Below are positions 8,198 through 16,279 of a stretch of 64,000 bases of DNA, in pieces. The notes under the pieces are model-generated. The model ran no database searches, had not been told where the DNA came from, and saw only the letters and a program-made list of their open reading frames with translations. The position numbers and the translations under genes were made by a program. Source of the stretch: CAZXGD01 sp046350455. GTDB taxonomy: Bacteria; Planctomycetota; Phycisphaerae; Phycisphaerales; SM1A02. Location: the NCBI GenBank assembly GCA_046350455.1, contig JAXMAM010000003.1, forward strand, positions 62,001 to 126,000, in the 5' to 3' direction. The first letter of the stretch is position 1, and each line of letters starts with the position of its first letter.

Positions 8198-8202
8198 CTG
8201 CT

Positions 8203-9327
8203 CTACCGCCCCCTCAGCGTGCCAGCCTTGCTGGCGATGTCTGCGATCAGCTCGTTCCAGCTGGCGTCGAAGGACTTGGCCCCCTGCTGCTGCAGGATGA
8301 GGCCAGTGGCTTCGATGGGCTGACCCGCCGCTTCGATGGCCGCCAGCGTGGCGCGGGCCTCTGTGCCAGCCGTGGGCACCAGCGCCCCCACGGTGCCGCC
8401 TTCGTAGAACGCCTTGAGCGTGTTTTCCGGCATGGTGTTTACTGTCAGCGGGCTGGCCAGTCCCTCCACATACATGCACGGTGGACGCGACTGCTCCTTG
8501 GTGCTGGTGCTTGCGTAGAGCAGGCGCTGGGGGCGCGCACCGCGGGCCTGCAGTGCCAGCCAGCGCTCGCTGGAGAAGAGGCGGATGTATTCGGCATAGG
8601 TGGCCTGGCCCACAGCGATGCCAGCCTTTCCCTGCAGCGCTGGTGGGAGCTTGGGATCCACCAGCGTGTCCCAGCGGCTGATGAAGAGGCTGGCCACGCC
8701 AGAGACGTCCAGCGACTTGCGCTCGGCAGCGCGGCGCTCCAGTCCCTTCAGGTATGCCTCGGCTGCGGCGCGCCACTGCTCAGGCGAGAACAGCAGTGTC
8801 ACGTTCACACTCACGCCGCGGTAGGTCAGTTCCTCGATGGCGGGCAGGCCTTCCTTGGTGCCTGGCACCTTGATGAAGAGATTCGGCCGGTCCGCGCGCG
8901 CGTGCAGCTGCACGGCCTGGTCCACCGTGCTGCGGGTGTCGTACGCCAGCAGCGGGCTCACCTCCAGCGAGCACCATCCATCCACGCCGCCCGTGCGCGT
9001 GAAGACTACGCGGAACAGGTCGCACGCCTTCAGCAGGTCGGTCAGGGCCAGGTCAAAGAAGATCTCCTCTGGCTTCAGCGCCTTGGCGGCCAGCTCGGTG
9101 ATCTGCGCGTCGTAGTCGGCGCTGCCCTTGATGGCCTTGGAGAAGATGGTGGGGTTGCTGGTCAGGCCCACCACGCTCCACTGCTGGATGTAGGTCTGCA
9201 GCGTTCCGTTCAGCATGGCGCGGGTGATGTTGTCCACCCAGATGCTCTGCCCGCACATGGAGAGGATCGCCGTGGCGCGGGCGGATGGGGCGGCGGAACC
9301 TGCGGCGGATGGACTGGCTGCGTTCAT
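8203..9327 (-). CDS. tal: Transaldolase
   Basis: Transfers a dihydroxyacetone unit between sugar phosphates in the non-oxidative pentose phosphate pathway. The 374-residue protein has GQSIWVDNITR, GLTSNPTIF, the Schiff-base lysine in NLFIKVPGT, and SVNVTLLFS. Length fits the longer transaldolase subfamily often found beside or fused to pgi. The start at ATG 9327 is chosen over a GTG at 9363 because AGGAGA lies 6 nt upstream, one of the few clear Shine-Dalgarno sequences in this window. It is divergent from pgi, so pentose phosphate and hexose phosphate genes share a 50-nt control region. Confidence 0.92.
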   Translation of the reverse strand: MNAASPSAAGSAAPSARATAILSMCGQSIWVDNITRAMLNGTLQTYIQQWSVVGLTSNPTIFSKAIKGSADYDAQITELAAKALKPEEIFFDLALTDLLKACDLFRVVFTRTGGVDGWCSLEVSPLLAYDTRSTVDQAVQLHARADRPNLFIKVPGTKEGLPAIEELTYRGVSVNVTLLFSPEQWRAAAEAYLKGLERRAAERKSLDVSGVASLFISRWDTLVDPKLPPALQGKAGIAVGQATYAEYIRLFSSERWLALQARGARPQRLLYASTSTKEQSRPPCMYVEGLASPLTVNTMPENTLKAFYEGGTVGALVPTAGTEARATLAAIEAAGQPIEATGLILQQQGAKSFDASWNELIADIASKAGTLRGR

Positions 9328-9362
9328 GCTGTGTCTCCTGTGCGCACGGCGCGCGCACGCCA

Positions 9363-9371
9363 TCGTAGCCT
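9363..9371. promoter_or_regulatory. Overlapping divergent -10 elements of tal and pgi
   Basis: Plus strand: TAGCCT (9366-9371) ends 6 nt before the pgi ATG at 9378. Minus strand: TACGAT (9368-9363) lies 35 nt upstream of the tal ATG, leaving room for the tal ribosome-binding site. The two hexamers overlap by three bases, so transcription in the two directions should be mutually exclusive at any instant. Confidence 0.45.
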
Positions 9372-9377
9372 GTGTGC

Positions 9378-10998
<1,621 letters not shown>

Positions 10999-11000
<2 letters not shown>

Positions 11001-11784
11001 AATTGGTGCCTGGCACGGGTGTCCCTACTTTCTGCGCGGTGCGCGGGGGCGGCCTGGACGCGGCCTCCGCGCGGCGTTCGGGGCGCGGCCGCGCCCCCGC
11101 CCCCCGCGCTGCGGCCGCTCCGCACGCACACGGAGGGAAACCCGTGCCTGCGAAACTCGTGCCTGGCACTCCTGTCCCGGGTTTCCGAAAGTCGTGCCTG
11201 GCACGGGTGTCCCTCGTTTCGCGGCCGGACAGGCGGCGCACCGCATGATGCGCAGGATCGGCGCTTGCAGGCCCGCCGGACGGCTGACGAGACGCCGTCA
11301 TCTGCGGTCTGTCGCCATCACGCCTGGTGTGGCCTGATGAGGCGGGGTAGTCCGCACGCCGCCGTGCGCCCCCGCACGTCACCGTGCGCCGCGCCCGCCC
11401 ATCCGGTCGCACCGCCCGCGGCCACCGCCCACCGCCCCCGCCCCCGCACTCGCCCGCCGCCCCCGTCCTCCCTCACTCGTTGCAGCGGCCGCAGCGCGGG
11501 ACCGGGGGGGCGCGGCGTAGCGGCGTTGAGCGGAGCGAGGCAGGCTGTGTGCGAACTCCGGTTCGCGGGCCGTTCCACCTGCCGAGCGACCGCGAAGCCG
11601 AGGCGAGGCGGAACCTGGTGGAGCCGAGCCGTCCGCGGCCGCCCCCGGCCCGCCCCCCGCGACACGCTGGACCCGCGGACTGGCCCGCGATTCGGTGCGG
11701 GGACCGCGGTCCTCAAAAACCCGGGACACCAGTGCCAGGCACCAATTTCCGAAAGTAGGGACACCCGTGCCAGGCACCAATTTC
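10999..11784. mobile_element. Non-coding transposon-like element 1 with 34-bp perfect terminal inverted repeats
   Basis: The element is 786 bp. The first 34 bases (10999-11032) and the last 34 (11751-11784) are exact reverse complements. The unit begins GAAATTGGTGCC, contains the dyad GTGCCTGGCAC and ends GTGTCCCTACTTTC. CGCT occurs immediately on each side (10995-10998 and 11785-11788), consistent with a 4-bp target duplication. Three further related 34-bp units lie inside at 11152-11185, 11187-11220 and 11716-11749, plus a GC-rich 160-bp core. I see no transposase, no RNA gene and no credible coding frame, so this stretch of almost 800 nt is non-coding. It separates the convergent pgi and DUF6600 genes. 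Confidence 0.7.
11482..11641. repeat. 160-bp core repeat, copy 1
   Basis: This aligns over its whole length with 21495-21655, with about 12 substitutions (most in one short block) and one single-base insertion, counted by eye. It begins GCAGCGGCCGCAGCGCGGG and ends GAGCCGTCCGCGGCCG. It lies between inward-facing 34-bp repeats in both copies. Function is unknown; a structured RNA or a protein-binding block are both possible. Confidence 0.75.
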
Positions 11785-11786
11785 CG

Positions 11787-12884
11787 CTAGCGGTAGCTGG
11801 CGGCCACGCTGGCCTCGCGCGCGGCTTGCGCGTCCAGCTCGCCGTTCTCTGCCGCGTTCCACGCCCCAGCGTTCTCGGCACTCCACGCGCTCACCGGCGG
11901 GTTGTACGCGTCCATCTGCTGGGCCAACGCCAGCCGCTGCGCCTCACCCGCGCGATACACATTCAGCAGCTGCTGCTGCCGCGCCACCGCCTGCGCCTGG
12001 CTCACGCCCTGCTGCGGCGGCACCGGCCGCCACGTGGGTGCCTGCGGCGCCACGGGTGGCGTGGGTGGCGTCGGCGGCGTGGGCGCCGTGGGTGGAAGCA
12101 GCCTGAACTGCCCGCTCAGCGGCTGCGCATCGCCTGTCAGCTGTGGCGCATAGGCGTTGATCGCCCCCTGCGCATCGCCTTGCGCCACGCCGATCGGCGT
12201 CATCACAAACATGATGGGCTGCGCTGGATCCGGATTCGCGCAGATGGCGGACACCATCTCCTTGGGCAGGCTGTAATCGCTGTCTCCGCGCCACACCGTG
12301 TGCTGCGGGATGTGCGGCATGAGATTCACATTGCGCGCCGTGGGAATGGTCCACTGCCACACGCTGGTGGAGAACAGCTGCGCCTGGGGCACGATGGTCC
12401 ATTGCCACGCTGGCAGATTGACCGACCCCTGCACAATCTGCTGCGCGCCAGGGCCGCTGGGCGGCATGGGCGCCCACGCCACGTAGCCCTCGCCGTACGC
12501 CCACATCACATATCCAGGCCCCCACTGCTTGTCTGGAATCCACACCCAGCCAGTGCCATCCACCCACATCCACCGGCCGTAGTGATAGACCGCCCACCCG
12601 AACGGTTCGTTGCTCTCCCAGTAGAGGCCGAAGCCTTCGCTCACCACCCACTTGCCATAGCTGTACGGCCGCCAGCCTGGACCAACGCCCGTGGGCTGCC
12701 AGTACCAGCCCCATTGCGCGTTGGACCGCCACACCCCATAGTTGGCAAGCTCCGCCATGAACTGCTGCACAGTCATGGTGGTCTGCCCACCCACCACCGC
12801 CTGCGCGTGGGCCGGCGCAGCAGGGAGCAGCCACAGTACACCAGCCAGCACGCACACCAGACGCGCAACAAGAGCTGTTCGCAT
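11787..12884 (-). CDS. Secreted DUF6600-type protein with aromatic WxW/YGxW repeats
   Basis: The 365-residue protein has a signal peptide (residues 1-28, VCVLAGVLWLLPAAPAHAQA). Residues 40-150 carry the Trp/Gly/Pro-rich repeats typical of DUF6600: LANYGVWRSNAQWGWYW, EPFGWAVYHYGRWMWV, GWVWIPDKQWGPGYVMW and YVAWAPMPP. A middle region of about 100 residues is followed by a Pro/Thr linker (TPPTPPTPPVAP) and a Gln/Ala-rich helical tail. The family is common in Gram-negative secretomes; its molecular role is unknown. TAGGCT ends 6 nt upstream of the ATG. The stop codon directly abuts the inserted element, and before that insertion its stop would have overlapped the pgi stop in the palindrome CTAG. 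Confidence 0.75.
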   Translation of the reverse strand: MRTALVARLVCVLAGVLWLLPAAPAHAQAVVGGQTTMTVQQFMAELANYGVWRSNAQWGWYWQPTGVGPGWRPYSYGKWVVSEGFGLYWESNEPFGWAVYHYGRWMWVDGTGWVWIPDKQWGPGYVMWAYGEGYVAWAPMPPSGPGAQQIVQGSVNLPAWQWTIVPQAQLFSTSVWQWTIPTARNVNLMPHIPQHTVWRGDSDYSLPKEMVSAICANPDPAQPIMFVMTPIGVAQGDAQGAINAYAPQLTGDAQPLSGQFRLLPPTAPTPPTPPTPPVAPQAPTWRPVPPQQGVSQAQAVARQQQLLNVYRAGEAQRLALAQQMDAYNPPVSAWSAENAGAWNAAENGELDAQAAREASVAASYR

Positions 12885-12890
12885 GCACGC

Positions 12891-12896
12891 AGCCTA
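12891..12896 (-). promoter_or_regulatory. Probable -10 of the DUF6600 gene
   Basis: TAGGCT on the minus strand ends exactly 6 nt before ATG 12884, placing the expected transcription start at the start codon. Confidence 0.45.
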
Positions 12897-12998
12897 CCGC
12901 CGCAGAGCGCCCCGCCTCAGGCCGCAGCGCCGAACCACAGCACCTCTCACCCCCGCCCCGTACACGTGCCAGCCACGCCTTCACCGCCGCTGCCATAC

Positions 12999-14162
12999 TC
13001 ACCAGCTCTTGGCCAGCCGCTGCACGCACGCCGCCACCTGTGCCGCTGCGTGCTCCACCTCGGCACCAGTGGTGAACCGGCTGAGGCTGAACCGCACACT
13101 GCCATGCGCCAGCGACTCTGGCACGCCCATGGCCAGCAGCACTGGGCTGGGCTCCAGGCTGCCGCTGCTGCACGCCGCCCCCGCGCTGGCGCACACGCCC
13201 CGCTCGCTCAGAAGCAGGAGGAGCGCCTCAGCCTCCAGATGCGGGAAGCCAATGTTGACGGTGTTGTGCAGCCGCTCCACCCCCGCTGCGTGCACCACCG
13301 CTCCCGGCACGGCCTGGCAGACCGCGTGCTGGAACGCATCGCGCAGCGCGGCCACCTGCTGCGGACCGCTGCCCTGCACCCACGCCGCACCTTCCCGCGC
13401 CGCCACTCCCATGCCCACGATCCCCGGCACGTTCTCGGTGCCGCCGCGGCGGTCGCGTTCCTGCGGACCACCCACCACCTGCGGCTCCACGCGCGCGCCG
13501 CCTCGCACCACCAGCGCCCCCACGCCCTTGGGACCGTGGAACTTGTGCGCGGAGAAGCTCACCAGGTCCATGGCCTGGCCCTGCAGATTCACTGGCATCC
13601 GGCCCACCCACTGCGTGGCATCGCAGTGGAAGCGCACGCCATGCTTCCGGCACAGCGCGCCCACCTGCTCCACTGGCTGCACGGCTCCCGTCTCGTTGTT
13701 GGCCCACATCACGCTCACCACCGCGGTGCGCGCTGCGTGCTGCTCCAGCAGGCTCTCCAGGTGCGAGCACTCCACCACGCCATCCCGACTCACCTGCAGC
13801 CACTCCACCTGCGCGCCGTGGCGGGCCATGGCCTGCACCTTCTCGCGCACCGCGCTGTGCTCGGTGCGCGCGGTGATCACCAGCGTGCGCCCTGCCGCTA
13901 GCGCCACGCTCCCAGCCAGCGCCAGGTTTGCAGCCTCTGTGCCGCTGCCGGTGAAGATGACCTCCCGCGGCAGGCAGCCCACCAGGTTGCTCACATCCTC
14001 CCGCGCCAGCTCCACCAGATGCCGCGCCTCCATGCCAGCGCGATGCACGCTGCTGGGATTGCCCCACGTGCTGCGCATGCACGCAGCCACCGCTTCCACC
14101 ACCTCTGGAAGCGGCTGCGTGGTGGCGTTGTTGTCCAGATAGGTGCTCACTGGTCCCGCCAT
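12999..14162 (-). CDS. IscS/NifS-type cysteine desulfurase
   Basis: A PLP enzyme that removes sulfur from cysteine for Fe-S clusters and tRNA thiolation. The 387-residue protein has YLDNNATTQPLP at the N terminus, GNPSSVHRAG, FTGSGTEAANLAL, WANNETGAVQPV, the PLP lysine in SFSAHKFHGPKG, RGGTENVPGI, and the catalytic-cysteine loop ASAGAACSSG. ATG 14162 is used because the protein then starts a few residues before YLDNNATT; GGTGGAG lies upstream as a plausible ribosome-binding site. No scaffold or rrf2-type regulator gene is adjacent. It begins 53 nt downstream of the tRNA-Leu terminator, so it may depend on read-through from the tRNA promoter. Confidence 0.92.
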   Translation of the reverse strand: MAGPVSTYLDNNATTQPLPEVVEAVAACMRSTWGNPSSVHRAGMEARHLVELAREDVSNLVGCLPREVIFTGSGTEAANLALAGSVALAAGRTLVITARTEHSAVREKVQAMARHGAQVEWLQVSRDGVVECSHLESLLEQHAARTAVVSVMWANNETGAVQPVEQVGALCRKHGVRFHCDATQWVGRMPVNLQGQAMDLVSFSAHKFHGPKGVGALVVRGGARVEPQVVGGPQERDRRGGTENVPGIVGMGVAAREGAAWVQGSGPQQVAALRDAFQHAVCQAVPGAVVHAAGVERLHNTVNIGFPHLEAEALLLLLSERGVCASAGAACSSGSLEPSPVLLAMGVPESLAHGSVRFSLSRFTTGAEVEHAAAQVAACVQRLAKSW

Positions 14163-14214
14163 GCTTTGCGCTCCACCGTCCGTCTGCGCCGGCGCGCCTG
14201 GCCCGCGCGCATCC

Positions 14215-14248
14215 AAAAAGCAAACAGCCCCTCGGTGCTGAGGGGCTG
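14215..14248 (-). terminator. Intrinsic terminator of tRNA-Leu
   Basis: On the minus strand a 9-bp perfect stem (CAGCCCCTC / GAGGGGCTG, arms 14248-14240 and 14233-14225) with a 6-nt loop is followed by TTTGCTTTTT. It begins 4 nt after the tRNA. Confidence 0.8.
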
Positions 14249-14251
14249 CAG

Positions 14252-14335
14252 TGCGGATGAGAGGACTTGAACCTCCATGGGTGTTACCCCACTAGAACCT
14301 GAATCTAGCGCGTCTGCCAGTTCCGCCACATCCGC
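14252..14335 (-). tRNA. tRNA-Leu (CAG anticodon)
   Basis: This 84-nt class II tRNA has acceptor arms GCGGATG / CATCCGC with discriminator A, an anticodon stem CTAGA / TCTAG around the loop TTCAGGT (anticodon CAG, reading CUG), the long variable arm expected for leucine, and a T-loop GTTCAAGTCC. The 3' CCA is not encoded. Confidence 0.95.
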
Positions 14336-14346
14336 GTGGACGAAAG

Positions 14347-14374
14347 AGTATAGCAGACCCCGCCGTACCATCAA
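14347..14374 (-). promoter_or_regulatory. Promoter of tRNA-Leu
   Basis: On the minus strand TTGATG (14374-14369), a 16-bp spacer and TATACT (14352-14347) place the start about 5 nt upstream of the tRNA. This is one of the best -35/-10 pairs in the window and overlaps the -10 of the divergent release-factor gene. Confidence 0.65.
14366..14371 (+). promoter_or_regulatory. Probable -10 of the release-factor-like gene
   Basis: TACCAT ends 6 nt before the GTG start at 14378, which supports that start over the internal ATG at 14417. It overlaps the -35 region of the divergent tRNA-Leu promoter. Confidence 0.4.
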
Positions 14375-14377
14375 GGG

Positions 14378-14935
14378 GTGCCATACAGGCCCCCGTTTGT
14401 CGATCCCTCGTATGTGATGGTGGACGCACCCCACCCTGCCACGCTGGAGGAAGCCGAGCTCCTGAAGCAGTGCCAGATCGAGACTGGCCGCGTCAGCGGG
14501 CCTGGCGGCCAGCATCGCAACCGGGTGGACACAGCGGTGTTCGTGCTGCATCGGCCCACAGGCGTGGACGCACAGGCCACCGAGCGCCGCAGCCAGATTG
14601 AAAATCGCCGCATGGCCATCAAGCGGCTTCGCAAGAAGCTGGCTGTGAAGGTGCGCACGCTGGTCAGCCGCGACCGCCACGAGTGCAGCCCACTCTGGAC
14701 CCGCCGCCGCCAGGGAGACAAGATGTGCGTGAACCCGGAGCATGAGGACTACCCGGCGCTGCTTGCCGAAGCGCTCGACCTGGTCATCAGCCGCCGCTAC
14801 GACCTGGCTGGCGCTGCAGCGCTCCTGGGCATCACCATGAGCCAGCTCAGCCGCCTCATTCGCCATGAGAAGCAGGCCTTCGCGCGCATCAACCAGGGGC
14901 GCGAGGAATGCGGCCTGCCCCGATTGCGCAGCTGA
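14378..14935 (+). CDS. Stand-alone RF-1 catalytic-domain protein (ArfB/peptidyl-tRNA hydrolase-like)
   Basis: The 185-residue protein carries the release-factor GGQ motif at about residue 43 in RVSGPGGQHRNRVDTAV, the loop that hydrolyses peptidyl-tRNA in the ribosome. A basic segment (RRMAIKRLRKKLAVKV) follows. Codon-recognition domains of RF1/RF2 are absent, so it resembles ArfB/YaeJ or RF-H type rescue factors. The C-terminal 50 residues (DLAGAAALLGITMSQLSRLIRH) look like a small helix-turn-helix-like domain not present in E. coli ArfB. I infer a role in rescuing stalled ribosomes or releasing peptides; the exact role is not known. GTG 14378 is chosen because TACCAT ends 6 nt upstream. Confidence 0.8.
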   Translation: MPYRPPFVDPSYVMVDAPHPATLEEAELLKQCQIETGRVSGPGGQHRNRVDTAVFVLHRPTGVDAQATERRSQIENRRMAIKRLRKKLAVKVRTLVSRDRHECSPLWTRRRQGDKMCVNPEHEDYPALLAEALDLVISRRYDLAGAAALLGITMSQLSRLIRHEKQAFARINQGREECGLPRLRS

Positions 14936-15005
14936 GCGGGCGCTGGGCGCGCACCCGCCCCGCGCGCGCACCCGCCCCGCGCGCACCCCTCACACCCCCA
15001 CCCGC

Positions 15006-15011
15006 TACGCT
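15006..15011 (+). promoter_or_regulatory. Probable -10 of the M20 amidohydrolase gene
   Basis: TACGCT ends 7 nt before ATG 15019, and no Shine-Dalgarno is visible in the short interval. Confidence 0.45.
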
Positions 15012-15018
15012 TTCTCTC

Positions 15019-16209
15019 ATGGATGACCTGCAGCGCCTGATCGCAGCCGAGCTTCCAAGCCTCACTGAGCTGCGGCACGACCTCCACCGCCACCCCGAGC
15101 TGGGCTACGAGGAGACGCGCACCAGCAGCGTGGTGCAGCGCGAGCTGGCTGCAGCTGGCATCCAGTTCAAGGCTGGCCTGGCAGGCGGCACTGGCGTGGT
15201 GGCGCACATCCCAGGCGGCCCAGCTGGCGCCAAGGCCACCGCTCTGCGCGCCGACATGGACGCGCTGCCCATCGCAGAGTCCAGCGGCCTGCCCTATGCC
15301 AGCACGGTGCCAGGCAAGATGCATGCGTGCGGCCACGATGGCCACACCACCATGCTGCTGGGTGCAGCGCGCGTGCTGCAGCGCCTCTCCAAGGAAGGCA
15401 AGCTGCCCCGCCCAGTCACGCTGGTGTTCCAGCCTGCAGAGGAAGGCGGCGGCGGTGGACGCCGCATGGTGGAGGATGGCGTGCTCACGGGCGCTGTGAT
15501 CGGTCCGCCCATCGAGGCCATCTTTGGCGTGCACGGATGGCCAGAGTTCCCGCTGGGCAGCGTGGGCACGCGTGTGGGCCCCATGATGGCGGCCAGCGAC
15601 CGCTGGGAGATCCTGGTGCGCGGCAAGGGCGCGCACGCAGCGTGGCCCCACCGCAGCGCAGACCCGGTGGTGTGCGCCGCTGCGCTGGTGCAGGCGCTCC
15701 AGACGCTGGTGAGCCGCAACGTGGACCCGCTGGACAGCGCCGTGGTCAGCGTGACGGTCATCGAAGGCGGCACTGCATTCAACGTCATTCCAGACAAGGT
15801 TGTCCTGAAGGGCACACTCCGCACGCTGAGCGAAGCCACCCGCCAAGCGCTCGAACGCCGCATCGGAGAGGTGGCCGCTGGCATCGCAGCTGCACACGGC
15901 TGCAGCGCGGAGTACGCCTTCCACCGCAACTACCCGGTCACCATCAACCATCCTGCAGCGGTCGCAGAGTTCAACCGCGCTGCCCAGGCCGCCTTTGGCA
16001 ACCAGCGCGTGCAGCCTGTGGACGCCCCAGTCATGGGTGGCGAGGACTTCGCCTTCTACGGCCACCACGTGCCAGCCTGCTTCTGGGTGGTGGGGCTCAT
16101 TCCGCCGGGAAAAACGGACTATCCGCCCCTGCACGCCCCGGACTTTGACTTCAACGACGCTGCCCTGCCCGTTGGGATCGAGATGTTCTGCCGCCTGGCC
16201 CTCCGATAG
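15019..16209 (+). CDS. M20-family amidohydrolase (N-acyl-amino acid or peptide deacylase)
   Basis: This 396-residue metal-dependent hydrolase has ELRHDLHRHPELGYEE, ALRADMDALPI, the metal-binding MHACGHDGHTTMLLG, QPAEEGGGGGRRM with the catalytic Glu, the dimerisation domain beginning at VLVRGKGAHAAWPH, and PVMGGEDFAFY near the end. The HACGHDGH form is that of the M20D group (hippurate hydrolase, IAA-amino-acid hydrolase, N-acetyl-diaminopimelate deacetylase). Substrate cannot be assigned from sequence alone. An upstream in-frame start at 14908 would add low-complexity residues and is rejected. Confidence 0.88.
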   Translation: MDDLQRLIAAELPSLTELRHDLHRHPELGYEETRTSSVVQRELAAAGIQFKAGLAGGTGVVAHIPGGPAGAKATALRADMDALPIAESSGLPYASTVPGKMHACGHDGHTTMLLGAARVLQRLSKEGKLPRPVTLVFQPAEEGGGGGRRMVEDGVLTGAVIGPPIEAIFGVHGWPEFPLGSVGTRVGPMMAASDRWEILVRGKGAHAAWPHRSADPVVCAAALVQALQTLVSRNVDPLDSAVVSVTVIEGGTAFNVIPDKVVLKGTLRTLSEATRQALERRIGEVAAGIAAAHGCSAEYAFHRNYPVTINHPAAVAEFNRAAQAAFGNQRVQPVDAPVMGGEDFAFYGHHVPACFWVVGLIPPGKTDYPPLHAPDFDFNDAALPVGIEMFCRLALR

Positions 16210-16265
16210 GCGGATTCCCAGCAGGTTTTTTCCAGGCTGCTGCTTCCTTTTTGCAGGATGGCTCG

Positions 16266-16271
16266 TACAGT
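16266..16271 (+). promoter_or_regulatory. Probable -10 of the metalloprotease gene
   Basis: TACAGT ends 8 nt before ATG 16280. A GGAAG sequence also lies in the interval and could serve as a weak ribosome-binding site if transcription starts further upstream. Confidence 0.4.
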
Positions 16272-16279
16272 CGGAAGAC

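Noticed and set aside
11482..11641. Minus-strand peptide shared by both core copies as a conserved gene
   Set aside because: About 40 residues match between copies, but a one-base indel changes the frame just upstream, and neither copy has a convincing start site. Coding is possible but not supported.
11019..13901. A 960-codon plus-strand frame across the repeat element, DUF6600 gene and cysteine desulfurase
   Set aside because: The product is Arg/His/Ala-rich low complexity without domains, while both minus-strand genes have clear signal or catalytic motifs.
14162..14216. Longer cysteine desulfurase starting at 14216
   Set aside because: It would start with TTG, overlap the tRNA-Leu terminator and add 18 residues unlike the family, which begins close to YLDNNATT.
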